Shown here: one piece after another, positions 36,776 to 45,417 of the stretch
Layout: each line of letters starts with the position of its first letter
Position numbering within the stretch: the stretch's first letter is position 1
From: an uncultured Paracoccaceae bacterium
Lineage (GTDB): Bacteria > Pseudomonadota > Alphaproteobacteria > Rhodobacterales > Rhodobacteraceae
Direction: 5' to 3'
DNA: 64,000 nucleotides
Assembly: GCA_947488175.1 (NCBI GenBank)
Contig: CANKYO010000004.1
Coordinates: 248,001-312,000, forward strand
Program-made: the position numbers and the translations under genes
The notes under the pieces: generated by a model
The model's database searches: none
Seen by the model: only the letters and a program-made list of their open reading frames with translations
What the model was told of the DNA's origin: nothing

Positions 36776-36961
36776 CTTGTCTTTTCTCCCTCAGGTGGCC
36801 GTGAGCGCGGCCTTCTTGACGTCAGCGTCACCACCCACAGACAGCAGCGCACCGAGGTCCCATATCACCTCTACCCGAAACCATGCCAAACCGTAAAGAT
36901 TTTGTGTGATCCGGGGCAGTTAGGCGGAAGATGCGGGAAAAACTGTCACGGTTTTGGGCGG
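36776..36961. other. Intergenic region between nuoE and its HhH neighbour
   Basis: 186 bases with no convincing gene. On the minus strand a GGGAGAAAAGAC stretch near 36780-36791 could serve as ribosome site for the gene ending at 36008. No strong hairpin or T-run is seen, so transcription from nuoE probably continues. Confidence 0.4.
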
Positions 36962-38071
36962 TCAGCCCTTCTTGGCCAGTTCTGCAGCCTGCGCCATCCA
37001 GTTGTCGCGGGCGATCCGGCCCTTGAACTTGAGCCGGCTATCAACCCATGCGATTTCTTCCGGGGTCCATTTGGCGATCTGATCGAAATGCCAGAACCCC
37101 AGCTCGTTCAGCACGCCTTCGAGCTTGGGGCCCACACCGCTGATCTTTTTCAGATCATCAGCACCGCCATCGCGCGGCGCACTCAGCGTTTCGGGCTGTT
37201 TTTCGATCGTCGGATCAGGATGGGATTTGGACACCGGTTTTGCCGCAGATTTCGCGGTCGCCTGTTGCTTCGTCACGCCGGTTTCGTCAGTCGGCTTGTT
37301 CGCCGCGGGCTTAGGCTCTTTCGCCTTGGCCGGTTTCGCCTTTGGCTTTGTCTTGGTCGTGCCGTCATCAATCCAAGGGGTCAGCAGCGGCACCTCTGTG
37401 CCATCAATCCGCTTGACCGTATCGCCGATTTCCACAGCGGCCTGCACGCTGGCATTATACTGGGTCTTGCCGCTTTCATGACCGCGCAGGCTGGTCAGGC
37501 CTTTCAGCGGCTCGGCAGCAAACCGGCCATTCTGCGGGCCGGGCACGGGCACCTTTCCAGCGGCCAGTTCATCAATGATCTCACCCAGACGGGCGGCGGT
37601 CAGATCCTCATAATAATCCTTGCCGATCTGTGCCATAGGGGCATTGGCACAGGACCCGAGGCATTCCACCTCTTCCCATGAAAACTTGCCATCGGCGGAC
37701 AGGGCATGCGGCTTGTCTGCAATCTTGTCCTGACACACCCCGATCAGGTCCTCTGCCCCGCAGATCATGCAGGACAACGTGCCGCATACCTGAATATGGG
37801 CGACCGACCCGACAGGCTGCAGTTGGAACATGAAATAGAACGATGCAACCTCAAACGCGCGGATATAGGCCAGATCCAGCATACTCGCCACGTATTCAAT
37901 CGCCGGACGGCTCAGCCAGCCTTCCTGCTCCTGCGCCCGCCACAAAAGCGGAATAATGGCCGAGGCCTGGCGACCTTCGGGGAATTTCTTCATCTGCGCT
38001 TCGGCCCATTTGAGGTTATCGGGGGTGAACGCAAAGCTGTCAGGCTGATCAGGATGAAGACGACGCAGCAT
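36962..38071 (-). CDS. nuoE: NADH-quinone oxidoreductase subunit E with long C-terminal extension
   Basis: NuoE holds the 2Fe-2S cluster N1a of complex I. The thioredoxin-like core covers about residues 1-180, with cluster ligands in [14 protein letters not shown] and [14 protein letters not shown]. The protein runs to 369 residues, far beyond the ~160-240 of usual NuoE. The extra part has a Lys/Ala/Pro-rich linker ([20 protein letters not shown]) and a C-terminal HhH-like domain ([20 protein letters not shown]) shared with the protein at 36008. ATG 38071 has a GAGG site about eight bases upstream. Confidence 0.95.
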   Translation of the reverse strand: MLRRLHPDQPDSFAFTPDNLKWAEAQMKKFPEGRQASAIIPLLWRAQEQEGWLSRPAIEYVASMLDLAYIRAFEVASFYFMFQLQPVGSVAHIQVCGTLSCMICGAEDLIGVCQDKIADKPHALSADGKFSWEEVECLGSCANAPMAQIGKDYYEDLTAARLGEIIDELAAGKVPVPGPQNGRFAAEPLKGLTSLRGHESGKTQYNASVQAAVEIGDTVKRIDGTEVPLLTPWIDDGTTKTKPKAKPAKAKEPKPAANKPTDETGVTKQQATAKSAAKPVSKSHPDPTIEKQPETLSAPRDGGADDLKKISGVGPKLEGVLNELGFWHFDQIAKWTPEEIAWVDSRLKFKGRIARDNWMAQAAELAKKG

Positions 38072-38234
38072 AGGGACCTCAGTTAGCAAACATGGGCAGA
38101 TGAACCAGGACCAGCCCCGGGTACACCTTTGGCCACCCGACTACACAGTACAGCCGCGTTTGACAACGGCATCGGCGCAGTGTTTTCGTGCCAAAGCGAC
38201 ACGTCAAAGGCGAAAGCTGCAGCCAGCAAATCGC

Positions 38235-38354
38235 TCAAAGTGTCAAAACGAAACCGAAACCGCCATAGACCAGCCAGCCGAACATCCAGTTGGTCGGGTT
38301 TGGCCCGATCAGAAGCAGTGATATTGTGCTGATCAAGTCAGACAGATCAAACAT
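38235..38354 (-). CDS. Candidate 39-residue hydrophobic peptide
   Basis: Short open frame from ATG 38354: MFDLSDLISTISLLLIGPNP, then a tail rich in aromatic and glycine residues (WMFGWLVYGGFGFVLTL). It would cross the membrane once or twice. It begins three bases after the stop of another tiny hydrophobic frame. The tight spacing and composition suggest real membrane peptides, but no homology is known to me. Confidence 0.35.
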   Translation of the reverse strand: MFDLSDLISTISLLLIGPNPTNWMFGWLVYGGFGFVLTL

Positions 38355-38357
38355 TCG

Positions 38358-38474
38358 TCAATTTAGTCCTGTCATCATCACCGCCGCCGTCGTCACCCCG
38401 AAAACAGCCATCGGCAACCCATTGGTCGCCACACCGCTCAGCAGGATCATGGCAGGCCAGATGCCCAATATCAT
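38358..38474 (-). CDS. Candidate 38-residue hydrophobic peptide
   Basis: Short frame from ATG 38474, sharing its A with the stop of the lipoprotein gene upstream (TGATG). The product, MILGIWPAMILLSGVATNGL then PMAVFGVTTAAVMMTGLN, is hydrophobic throughout. The stop-start overlap is the same as between many confirmed genes in this locus, which is the main support. Confidence 0.4.
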   Translation of the reverse strand: MILGIWPAMILLSGVATNGLPMAVFGVTTAAVMMTGLN

Positions 38475-38797
38475 CACGCGCAGGCCCCGGCAGTCACCGC
38501 AATCCCCCGCCCCGGAATCACTTCGGCACCACCTTCATTGCGAAGATCCTGCACCACCCGGCCCAGATCATCCTTGGACAAGGTCGCGCTGGCCATAATC
38601 GCTGATGAGGTCTGGGCATTCACCTCACATCCGTTTTCGGCAGCCGCACGCAGGAACCTTTCCTTGGCGGACAGTGGAATAACCGCGGTAGGCGGCTCGG
38701 GCTCCGGAGGAGGCACAAAAACCGGCACACCGCGATAATCCGGCACTGCGCAAGCAGCGAGGCCGACAAAGGCAAGAATGGGAAGCTTACGGATCAT
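38474..38797 (-). CDS. Small predicted lipoprotein
   Basis: A 107-residue lipoprotein from ATG 38797: MIRKLPILAFVGLAACAVPD gives lipobox LAAC. A Pro-rich tether (VFVPPPEPEPPTAVIP) leads to a C-terminal domain with two cysteines (ENGCEVNAQTSS and ITAGAC-like end AVTAGACA) and SKDDLGRVVQDLRNEGGAEV. The end pattern of a GxxVT strand followed by Cys also occurs in the secreted protein at 39172. A GAGG site lies nine bases before the ATG. Confidence 0.65.
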   Translation of the reverse strand: MIRKLPILAFVGLAACAVPDYRGVPVFVPPPEPEPPTAVIPLSAKERFLRAAAENGCEVNAQTSSAIMASATLSKDDLGRVVQDLRNEGGAEVIPGRGIAVTAGACA

Positions 38798-38900
38798 GAC
38801 GGTCACCTCATTGAACAACGGCTTTGCGCCGACCTTACGACCCGGCCCCCTGGATATCCAGCAGCGAAAACGAAACGCGAGGATTTGTGCCGATCAAAGC

Positions 38901-38935
38901 GAAATCTCAAAAATCTGAATCAGATTTTTGATTTC
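38901..38935. repeat. AT-rich hairpin with 2-nt bulge
   Basis: The arm at 38901-38918 (gaaatctcaaaaatctga) pairs with tcagatttttgatttc (38920-38935) apart from a two-base bulge; the core aaaaatctga / tcagattttt is perfect. A 7-bp pair caagaca / tgtcttg follows within 30 bases. It lies between the small gene at 39007 and the lipoprotein gene. Confidence 0.55.
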
Positions 38936-38972
38936 AAGACAAATGCGCACGCTGCTCCTGTCTTGTCACCGC

Positions 38973-38995
38973 GAAAATCTGCGTTGCAGATTTTC
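38973..38995. repeat. 10-bp stem hairpin gaaaatctgc / gcagattttc
   Basis: Perfect 10-bp arms around GTT, just after the stop of the 51-residue gene on the minus strand. With the hairpin at 38901 it forms a double structure like that at 26559-26616, with a related AAAATCT core. Confidence 0.55.
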
Positions 38996-39006
38996 CGGAC
39001 GCCGCC

Positions 39007-39162
39007 CTAAAGAAGACCGCGCAGCAGGCTTGCAAGAAAAACAATGACCGCGCCAATCACGGCACCCTTGATCAGCCGGTTACTGCCCTTGGCCAGCAAC
39101 ACAGCTCCGGCGCCTGCAAGCGCGCCATACAGCAATAGCCAAAGATCAAGATAAACGCTCAT
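39007..39162 (-). CDS. 51-residue membrane protein
   Basis: From ATG 39162 the frame encodes MSVYLDLWLLLYGALAGAGA, then a cytoplasmic-type basic turn (KGSNRLIKG) and a second helix (AVIGAVIVFLASLL). It lies ten bases after the stop of the secreted protein at 39172. The two-helix hairpin pattern and operon position support a real gene. Function is unknown. Confidence 0.55.
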   Translation of the reverse strand: MSVYLDLWLLLYGALAGAGAVLLAKGSNRLIKGAVIGAVIVFLASLLRGLL

Positions 39163-39171
39163 GGCAGCCCG

Positions 39172-39537
39172 TCAGCAATCCTTGACAGTCACCTGAACGC
39201 CGTCAGCGTCCTGGCTTATGGTCAGATCACCGCGCTGTACCGCATCGTCCAAAAGATCTTCGATGCGGTTGTTCAGGTCATCGAACAACCCAGGACGGTC
39301 GGCAGCAGCCACGTCGACCATATCAAAAACCGTATCCATGACATCCTGCTGCATGCGATCGTCAATCTCGCGCGACATCCGCGCCACACAGTCGGTGCCT
39401 TCGTTCTTCAACCAATCCGTGGCCACGCTCACCAACTGCGCATCAGTCAACCCGTCCAGACGGGCCTGCGCAGCAGATTCATCCGCCACAACAGGGCTTG
39501 CGGCCATCAGGGTAAGGGCGGCAACAATCCAGCGCAT
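39172..39537 (-). CDS. Secreted hypothetical protein after nuoD
   Basis: A 121-residue protein with signal [20 protein letters not shown], cut after VVA. The mature part is acidic and helical (DDRMQQDVMDTVFDMVDVAA, LFDDLNNRIEDLLDD), with two cysteines (TDCVARM and the terminal KDC) that could form a disulphide. ATG 39537 shares its A with the nuoD stop (TGATG). It is probably periplasmic and translated with nuoD. I do not recognise the family. Confidence 0.7.
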   Translation of the reverse strand: MRWIVAALTLMAASPVVADESAAQARLDGLTDAQLVSVATDWLKNEGTDCVARMSREIDDRMQQDVMDTVFDMVDVAAADRPGLFDDLNNRIEDLLDDAVQRGDLTISQDADGVQVTVKDC

Positions 39538-40775
39538 CAGCGGTCAATCTCGCCAAACACAACGTCCATCGTGCCGATGATCGCAGCCACGTCGGCCAAT
39601 TGATGGCCCGTGGTCACATGATCCATCGCCTGCAGGTGTAGATAACCGGGTGCACGCAGCTTGGCGCGGTAAGGCTGGTTGGTGCCGTCAGCGACAAGGA
39701 ACACGCCGAATTCCCCCTTTGGCGCCTCAACAGCAGCATAAACCTCGCCTGCAGACACGTGGAACCCTTCGGTATAGAGCTTGAAGTGATGGATCAACGC
39801 CTCCATCGACGTCTTCATCTCGCCCCGCGTCGGCGGGGTCAGCTTGCCCCGCGCCATCACATCACCCTTTTCATGGCGCAGCTTTTCGCAGGCCTGACGG
39901 ATGATATTGGTGGATTGGCGCATCTCCTCCATCCGGCACAGATAACGATCATAGCAATCGCCGTTCTTGCCGACCGGCACCTGAAACTCGAATTCGTCAT
40001 AGCATTCGTAAGGCTGCGCACGGCGCAGATCCCAGGCAAAGCCGGACCCGCGCACCATCACACCCGAAAAGCCCCAGTTCTGGATATCCTCTTCGGTGAC
40101 GATGCCGATATTGGCATTGCGTTGCTTGAAGATTCGGTTCTCGTTCAGCAGGCTCGCGATATCGTCAAGGATCTTGGGGAACTCGACCGCCCACTGATCG
40201 ATATCCTCGACCAACTGATCAGGCAGATCCTGATGCACCCCACCAGGACGGAAATAGGCGGCGTGCAAACGGGCACCGCAGGCACGCTCATAAAACACCA
40301 TCAGCTTCTCGCGCTCTTCAAAACCCCATGACAAGGGCGTCATCGCGCCCACATCCATGGCCTGCGTGGTCACGTTCAGCAGGTGATTCAGCACGCGGCC
40401 GATCTCGGAATACAGCACGCGGATCAGGCTGGCGCGGCGCGGCACCTCTGTCCCGGTCAGCTTTTCAATCGCCAGACACCAGGCATGTTCCTGGTTCATC
40501 GGGGCGACGTAATCCAGCCGGTCGAAATAGGGCAAGTTCTGCAGATAGGTCCGCGATTCCATCAGCTTCTCGGTGCCACGATGCAGCAGGCCGATATGCG
40601 GATCACAACGTTCGACAATCTCGCCGTCCAGCTCAAGCACCAGCCGCAAAACACCATGCGCTGCAGGGTGTTGCGGGCCAAAGTTGATGTTGAAATTGCG
40701 AATCTGCTGTTCGCCGGTCAGCGCATCGGTCGACCCGTCATCGTAAGTGTTGACCCGGATATCACCGTCCATCAT
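39537..40775 (-). CDS. nuoD: NADH-quinone oxidoreductase subunit D
   Basis: NuoD is the 49-kDa type subunit forming the quinone pocket with NuoB, 412 residues. The NiFe-hydrogenase-like core is recognisable in [20 protein letters not shown], where the quinone-site His lies in QHPAAHG, and [39 protein letters not shown] end is present as [22 protein letters not shown] 40775 overlaps the sulfotransferase stop; a second ATG lies one codon on. Confidence 0.97.
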   Translation of the reverse strand: MMDGDIRVNTYDDGSTDALTGEQQIRNFNINFGPQHPAAHGVLRLVLELDGEIVERCDPHIGLLHRGTEKLMESRTYLQNLPYFDRLDYVAPMNQEHAWCLAIEKLTGTEVPRRASLIRVLYSEIGRVLNHLLNVTTQAMDVGAMTPLSWGFEEREKLMVFYERACGARLHAAYFRPGGVHQDLPDQLVEDIDQWAVEFPKILDDIASLLNENRIFKQRNANIGIVTEEDIQNWGFSGVMVRGSGFAWDLRRAQPYECYDEFEFQVPVGKNGDCYDRYLCRMEEMRQSTNIIRQACEKLRHEKGDVMARGKLTPPTRGEMKTSMEALIHHFKLYTEGFHVSAGEVYAAVEAPKGEFGVFLVADGTNQPYRAKLRAPGYLHLQAMDHVTTGHQLADVAAIIGTMDVVFGEIDR

Positions 40776-41671
40776 ACTGTCATCCTCGCACGGTTGTCTT
40801 GCCAGTTCTGCGGCAAGGGGCCCACATTGCGGGCCACCCAGTCGTAGTGTTCATTCAATAGTTTCAACGCCCTGGGGCGCAGTTTATCCAGCATCACAAC
40901 CTCCGGCCCCTGATGAACCGGCTGCATGATCACTGGCGTTACGGCCTCAATACCAAGGAAGCTGCAAAGTTGCGAGAGGCCTTCTTGTCTCATCATGTTT
41001 TCCGTGAACAGGACCAGCAACCGGTCCTCCGGCACCACCCGGCGCAGCTTGCGGATGATCCCCGGATAGTCGCCGCGTTCCAGAATATGCGTCTCCTGCC
41101 CCCGGTTCAGAATACGGTAAAGGATATTGTTCGCCTTCTTTTCATAAACCTCGTGGCTTTGCCGCTGCCGCCGCGCCTGCATCCGGATATGCGACCACAA
41201 CCGGTCCAGCGGATCGCGGATCAGAAAGACGAATTTCGTAGCAGGCGACAGGGCCACCATCCGCGCCAGCGTCTCATCCGGCAGCGTGGCGTAATTCGGG
41301 GTCATATCCGCATAAACCTGCGCCGCGCCACGATTCCCCTTCAGCCATTCCAGATAGGGCCTGTCCCCCGCCCGGTCCCCCTCAACCGCCGCGATCAACC
41401 CGACCATATCGGCGAGCCTCCGCTCCACATTTTCCACCTGCCAACCCTTGCCCGCCGCCGCAGCCTCCGACCGCAACGCCCGCAATTCCTCCAGGCGCAA
41501 CGCAAACGCATCCACCTGCCGGCCACGGACATCGGCATCAAACGTATCCCAATAATGCGCCTCTTTCACAGCAGGCAGCGCGCAAGCGGGATGATCGTGC
41601 AGATAACGATAAAGCCAGGTCGTGCCCGCCTTCGTGGCACCGACGCAAAATAGCAAAGCCGGATCAGGCAT
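40772..41671 (-). CDS. Sulfotransferase-family protein inside the nuo locus
   Basis: A 299-residue PAPS-dependent sulfotransferase-like protein. The 5'-phosphosulfate loop is [20 protein letters not shown] at residues ~10-29, and the 3'-phosphate motif is [20 protein letters not shown], with Arg and Ser of RDPxxRxxSH conserved. [16 protein letters not shown] is the usual substrate-side segment. ATG 41671 ([11 protein letters not shown]) is chosen; a TTG at 41686 is possible. It overlaps nuoD by four bases. The acceptor substrate is unknown and the position between nuoC and nuoD is unexpected. Confidence 0.85.
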   Translation of the reverse strand: MPDPALLFCVGATKAGTTWLYRYLHDHPACALPAVKEAHYWDTFDADVRGRQVDAFALRLEELRALRSEAAAAGKGWQVENVERRLADMVGLIAAVEGDRAGDRPYLEWLKGNRGAAQVYADMTPNYATLPDETLARMVALSPATKFVFLIRDPLDRLWSHIRMQARRQRQSHEVYEKKANNILYRILNRGQETHILERGDYPGIIRKLRRVVPEDRLLVLFTENMMRQEGLSQLCSFLGIEAVTPVIMQPVHQGPEVVMLDKLRPRALKLLNEHYDWVARNVGPLPQNWQDNRARMTV

Positions 41672-41706
41672 CGTGGGCTTCGTCAAAGCAAGACTTCACC
41701 ATCCCG

Positions 41707-41781
41707 TCACCTGGAATAGATGGCGATGAATACGAACAATTGCGCAATGAACAAGACAATCTTGATCGCCTGATAATTCAT
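41707..41781 (-). CDS. Candidate 24-residue membrane peptide
   Basis: The frame ATG 41781 to TGA 41707 encodes MNYQAIKIVLFIAQLFVFIA followed by IYSR, a single amphipathic-hydrophobic helix. Its ATG follows the stop of the GFA gene with no gap. It could be a real micropeptide or a chance frame; only position and composition support it. Confidence 0.25.
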   Translation of the reverse strand: MNYQAIKIVLFIAQLFVFIAIYSR

Positions 41782-42216
41782 CTAGGACGGGTCCGCATCC
41801 GGCGCGAACATCGCAAACACCTCGGCCTCTGTCATCGTCTTCGTCTCACCCGCCAGCGCATAGTTCCCCGGCTTCTTGTCGATAAACACCTGTACGCCAA
41901 TCTCGAACTGACCGGGATCGTCAAACGCCTGAATGGACACATGCTGGTTCTGCCCGTCCTGCGTCTGCCACAACAGCGATGACCCGCATTCGCGGCAAAA
42001 CAACCGCTCGCCCCATTCGGACCCTTTGTAGGACCCAACCGGCGCACCCTCATCGAACTTCACCGACGCCCCGCAATCCACCGACAGATACATGCCCCCC
42101 GACCATTTGCGGCACATGCCGCAATGGCAGGCCCCCGCGCCCAGTCCGCCAACGGTGGGCGTTGCGGTGAACTTACATGCATCACACATGCAGGTGCCTT
42201 TCAAAGCTTCCGCCAT
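41782..42216 (-). CDS. GFA/CENP-V-family zinc protein (copy B)
   Basis: A 144-residue protein of the glutathione-dependent formaldehyde-activating (GFA)/CENP-V fold. Zinc ligands are visible as CMCDAC near residues 9-14, CHCGMC near 30-35 and CRECGSS near 74-80. It begins MAEALKGTCMCDACKF at ATG 42216, after a GGGGG-type ribosome site. It is a close paralog of the gene upstream at 42230. Family members are annotated by fold; real substrates are mostly unknown. Confidence 0.88.
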   Translation of the reverse strand: MAEALKGTCMCDACKFTATPTVGGLGAGACHCGMCRKWSGGMYLSVDCGASVKFDEGAPVGSYKGSEWGERLFCRECGSSLLWQTQDGQNQHVSIQAFDDPGQFEIGVQVFIDKKPGNYALAGETKTMTEAEVFAMFAPDADPS

Positions 42217-42229
42217 TGTCCGATCCCCC

Positions 42230-42658
42230 TTATGCTTTATCAGGTGCAAACATCGCGATACACTCGGCCTCTGTCAAACAGCGTGTCTCGTTGACCAGCG
42301 CGTAATTGTCCGGTTTCTTGTCGATGAACCACTGGTTTTTCAGGGTGAATTGGGCCGGATCGTCAAAAGCATTCATCGACACACCCTGCCCGGTGCCGTC
42401 CTGCATCTGCCAGACAAGCGAAGACCCGCAGACCGTGCAAAACAGGCGCTCACCCCATTCGCTGCCTTTATAGGACCCCAGCGCATCGGTATCTTCGAAC
42501 CGGACCGAACTACCGCAATCGACGGCCATATACATACCTCCGGTCCAGCGGCGGCACATGGCACAATGACAGACATTCGCAAAAGGGCCGACAGGTGTGG
42601 CGGTCAACCGGCAGGCACCGCAAAGGCAGCTCCCGGACAGGGGGCTGCCGGGCGTCAT
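42230..42658 (-). CDS. GFA/CENP-V-family zinc protein (copy A)
   Basis: A 142-residue paralog of copy B with the same ligands: CLCGACRL, VCHCAMCRRWTGGMY and FCTVCGSSLVWQ. The two share long stretches such as GSYKGSEWGERLFC and the IDKKPxNYAL segment near the C-terminus, indicating tandem duplication. Its ATG 42658 shares its A with the nuoC stop (TGATG), so it is translated directly behind nuoC. Confidence 0.88.
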   Translation of the reverse strand: MTPGSPLSGSCLCGACRLTATPVGPFANVCHCAMCRRWTGGMYMAVDCGSSVRFEDTDALGSYKGSEWGERLFCTVCGSSLVWQMQDGTGQGVSMNAFDDPAQFTLKNQWFIDKKPDNYALVNETRCLTEAECIAMFAPDKA

Positions 42659-43269
42659 CAGCCCGCTTTCTCGTCGTTCTTCTCATCTCCCGGCAGGATG
42701 TATTCCGCACCCTCCCATGGCGACATGAAGTCGAACTGGCGGTATTCCTGCACCAGATTCACCGGCTCATAAACGACGCGCTTCTGCACCTCGTCATAAC
42801 GCACCTCGGTGTAGCCAGTCGTCGGGAAATCCTTGCGCAGCGGATGGCCGCGGAACCCGTAATCGGTCAGGATGCGGCGCAGGTCTGGATGGCCGGAAAA
42901 CAGAATGCCGAACATGTCGAACACTTCACGTTCGAACCAGTTGGCCGACGGATGTATTCCCATGATCGACGGCAGCATGTCCTCCTCGCGGATCTGCACG
43001 CGCAGGCGGATCCGGTGGTTCTGATACATGCTCAGGAAATGATAAACGACATCGAACCGCTTGGCCCGGCTGGGATAATCCACCGCCGTGATATCGACCA
43101 GTGTCGAAAACTGGCACGCCTGATCGTTCCTGAGGAATTCCACAAAACTGACCAGCGATGACGGGGCGACATTCACCGTCAGCTCATCATGGACAACCTC
43201 CCATGACAGCACACAATCCGTCCGCTTCAACTCCAGATGGGCGCCCAGTTCCTGCAATGCTTCGGTCAT
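42658..43269 (-). CDS. nuoC: NADH-quinone oxidoreductase subunit C
   Basis: NuoC is the 30-kDa peripheral-arm subunit, 203 residues, unfused to NuoD. The core signature reads [20 protein letters not shown], then [20 protein letters not shown], followed by the [15 protein letters not shown] block. The C-terminus is [20 protein letters not shown]. Its ATG 43269 overlaps the nuoB stop by four bases. Confidence 0.97.
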   Translation of the reverse strand: MTEALQELGAHLELKRTDCVLSWEVVHDELTVNVAPSSLVSFVEFLRNDQACQFSTLVDITAVDYPSRAKRFDVVYHFLSMYQNHRIRLRVQIREEDMLPSIMGIHPSANWFEREVFDMFGILFSGHPDLRRILTDYGFRGHPLRKDFPTTGYTEVRYDEVQKRVVYEPVNLVQEYRQFDFMSPWEGAEYILPGDEKNDEKAG

Positions 43270-43796
43270 CTTACAATCGTCCCCGTCCGCCGGATTTTGC
43301 GCTGCAGCTGCAGGATACCATACAGCAGCGCCTCAGCCGTGGGCGGGCAGCCCGGCACATAGACATCCACCGGCACGATGCGGTCACAGCCGCGCACCAC
43401 CGAATAACTGTAGTGGTAATATCCGCCGCCATTCGCACAGGACCCCATGGAGATCACATAACGCGGCTCAGGCATCTGGTCGTAAACCTTGCGCAGCGCA
43501 GGCGCCATCTTGTTGGTCAGCGTGCCTGCCACAATCATCAGGTCCGACTGCCGGGGGGAGGCACGGGGCGCCGTCCCAAACCGCTCCAGATCATAGCGCG
43601 GCATGGAGGTGTGCATCATCTCGACCGCGCAACAGGCCAGACCAAATGTCATCCAGTGCAGCGACCCGGTACGCGCCCAGTTGATGATGTCAGCGGTCGA
43701 TGTGACAAGAAAACCCTTGTCCTGCAGTTCCGAGTTAATCAGCTGCGCGCCGTGTTCCTTGTCGGCGCCCACGGCGGTTCCGGTCATGACACCCAT
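43266..43796 (-). CDS. nuoB: NADH-quinone oxidoreductase subunit B
   Basis: NuoB carries the terminal cluster N2 that reduces quinone. In the 176-residue form from ATG 43796, the adjacent Cys55-Cys56 lie in [15 protein letters not shown], with Cys120 in [19 protein letters not shown] and Cys150 in [20 protein letters not shown] 43796 has an AGGGAG site five bases away. An in-frame ATG at 43844 would give 192 residues and is weaker. About 94 bases separate it from the gene upstream. Confidence 0.95.
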   Translation of the reverse strand: MGVMTGTAVGADKEHGAQLINSELQDKGFLVTSTADIINWARTGSLHWMTFGLACCAVEMMHTSMPRYDLERFGTAPRASPRQSDLMIVAGTLTNKMAPALRKVYDQMPEPRYVISMGSCANGGGYYHYSYSVVRGCDRIVPVDVYVPGCPPTAEALLYGILQLQRKIRRTGTIVR

Positions 43797-43889
43797 GGTG
43801 GCTCCCTCTTCTGGCAGGATGGCTGCCTTTGGCTTGGATGACATGTAGCCGCCCTACCAAGGGGCGTCAACGCGACAGAACCGCCAAAA

Positions 43890-44177
43890 TCAGCGGCGAT
43901 AGATGCGGATAGGGCTACCCTTGCTGCGCATGATCAGGCCGCGCGCCTCGTGATCCAGCTGCACCGCCTTGATCCACCAACCGGCCTTGTCCCCGCCGGG
44001 AAACGATACCGGGTCCAGCCCTGGCAAAAGTGCGGCCTTGGCATCCGCCACGGTCATACCCGGCGGCTCTTGTGGCAGGACAGCCAGCAGGCTTGCGCGC
44101 ATCGCCTCAAACTTGGCGCGATTGACCCGCCAGGGTTTGCCCTCTCGGGTCAAAACCTCCATCGTTTCGTCAGCCAT
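43890..44177 (-). CDS. Small conserved protein upstream of nuoB
   Basis: A 95-residue soluble protein: MADETMEVLTREGKPWRVNR then AKFEAMRASLLAVLP, and a later GGDKAGWWIKAVQLDHEARG block. It resembles a DUF6958-type family of winged-helix-like small proteins, an assignment from memory. It overlaps the DUF6151-like gene by eight bases and precedes nuoB by 93 bases. No function is known. Confidence 0.7.
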   Translation of the reverse strand: MADETMEVLTREGKPWRVNRAKFEAMRASLLAVLPQEPPGMTVADAKAALLPGLDPVSFPGGDKAGWWIKAVQLDHEARGLIMRSKGSPIRIYRR

Positions 44178-44712
44178 GCAAGGTCATCTCCTTTTGCCCG
44201 GCGGTGATCTTGGGATTGCGAAAACCCATCGCAACCCAGGCCCCCAACAGCCGGAACATGAAAGAGGCCGTGTGCGATTTGGGATTGGGCATGTCATCCG
44301 GCAACGGATCACCGCTGATACGATCCTTGGTCATTGTGCGCAGATCCATGGCGGGCCGCTCACCATCCGGCCAGCGCGCCGCATAAAGCGATAGCCAATG
44401 CCCGGCCGCAAACTCCAGAAACATCGGCGTATTGCAGCATGTGGCGATGACCCGGCGGGTCGTTGCATTTGGCGTCAGACGAAAGCAGCGCAGCCCGTCC
44501 TGATCATCCGCAAATGTCACACGATCCTTGCGCTGCAGCACAAACTGCGTCCCGCCTGTCGGCACACGTTCCGGCACGGCATCTGGCAGCGCCCCCATCA
44601 TCCCGGCAGCCGTCCGGCAACTGGTACAATGACATTCCGCCGCGATAATCGGCCGCCCCGCTGCCGTCATCGCGGTTTGTCCACACCGGCATGTCAAACG
44701 AATCTCTTCCAT
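44170..44712 (-). CDS. GFA-like/DUF6151-type cysteine protein
   Basis: A 180-residue protein with a GFA-like metal-binding start: LTCRCGQTAMTAAGRP, then ECHCTSCRTAAGMMG, and a third Cys pair in VIATCCNTPMFLEF. It differs from the tandem GFA pair at 41782 and 42230 and fits the DUF6151 type. ATG 44712 faces the divergent tetR gene, with a perfect operator-like palindrome between them. It is the first gene of the block DUF6151-DUF6958-nuoB, so tetR may control this promoter. Confidence 0.78.
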   Translation of the reverse strand: MEEIRLTCRCGQTAMTAAGRPIIAAECHCTSCRTAAGMMGALPDAVPERVPTGGTQFVLQRKDRVTFADDQDGLRCFRLTPNATTRRVIATCCNTPMFLEFAAGHWLSLYAARWPDGERPAMDLRTMTKDRISGDPLPDDMPNPKSHTASFMFRLLGAWVAMGFRNPKITAGQKEMTLHG

Positions 44713-44735
44713 GGCGCCTCGCTTTCCATAATCAG

Positions 44736-44750
44736 ACTGGACCGTCCAGT
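44736..44750. promoter_or_regulatory. Operator-like palindrome ACTGGAC-C-GTCCAGT
   Basis: Perfect 7-bp arms around one base, in the 72-bp divergent space between the DUF6151-like gene and tetR. A consensus TTGACA (44761-44756, minus strand) lies just upstream for the leftward promoter, so the palindrome falls in its spacer. For the rightward side, TTGATT (44751-44756) and TATCAA (44774-44779) are 17 bases apart. This is the classic layout for TetR autoregulation plus repression of the divergent gene. Confidence 0.65.
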
Positions 44751-44784
44751 TTGATTGTCAAGACCAAACACGCTATCAAACCGC

Positions 44785-45417
44785 ATGACCACCCAAACCC
44801 AGCTCCCTCCCCGCGTCCAAAAAACACGCGCCAAGATCATCGCAGCCGCAACTGATCTGTTCCTCAGCAAAGGATTTGTTGAGACGCGGATGGATGAGGT
44901 CGCCGCGCGCGCCAATGTCTCAAAACAAACGCTTTACGCACATGCAGGCACGAAAGAGGCGCTGTTCATGGAAATGGCCGAAACCATGATCGCAAACGCC
45001 GTCGCCGCCCAGCGTAAAGCGGCTCCGGACCCCGAGGTTAGCGATGATCCGCAGGATTTCCTGCTTACGCATGCACGCGCGCAACTCCGCACGGCCCATG
45101 ATACGAAACTGATGCAAATCAGGCGGGTGGCAATTGCAGAGGCCGGGCGCTTTCCGGCATTCGGCAAAGCCATCTTCGACCTTGGCCCCGGCAGTTCCAT
45201 CCGTCGGCTCGAACGGGCATTCTCAAAATGGCACAAGGCGGGCGCACTCAACACGCCAAACCCGCGTCAGGCTGCCGAAACCTTCAATTGGCTGATCATG
45301 GGCGGGCCCACAAGCGAGGTCATGTTGACCGGGCATTCGACAACAATGGACGGCGAAAAAGCCGACGCGCATGTGCAGGAATGTGTCAGGGTCTTCTGGG
45401 CGGCCTACGGGGTGTGA
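44785..45417 (+). CDS. TetR/AcrR-family transcriptional regulator
   Basis: A 210-residue TetR-family regulator. The N-terminal helix-turn-helix covers about residues 12-58: KTRAKIIAAATDLFLSKGFV, RMDEVAARANVSKQTLYAHA. The variable C-terminal ligand domain contains the TetR_C-type FPAFGKAIFDLGPGSSIRRL segment. ATG 44785 is chosen; the TTG at 44755 overlaps the operator. It points against the nuo direction, between nuoA and the rest of the cluster, and its stop is four bases from the nuoA stop. Confidence 0.9.
   Translation: MTTQTQLPPRVQKTRAKIIAAATDLFLSKGFVETRMDEVAARANVSKQTLYAHAGTKEALFMEMAETMIANAVAAQRKAAPDPEVSDDPQDFLLTHARAQLRTAHDTKLMQIRRVAIAEAGRFPAFGKAIFDLGPGSSIRRLERAFSKWHKAGALNTPNPRQAAETFNWLIMGGPTSEVMLTGHSTTMDGEKADAHVQECVRVFWAAYGV

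Noticed and set aside
35954..37681. Plus-strand frame of 575 codons antisense to nuoE and its neighbour
   Set aside because: It runs across two supported genes on the other strand and mirrors their repetitive linkers as Gly/Arg/Phe-rich runs.
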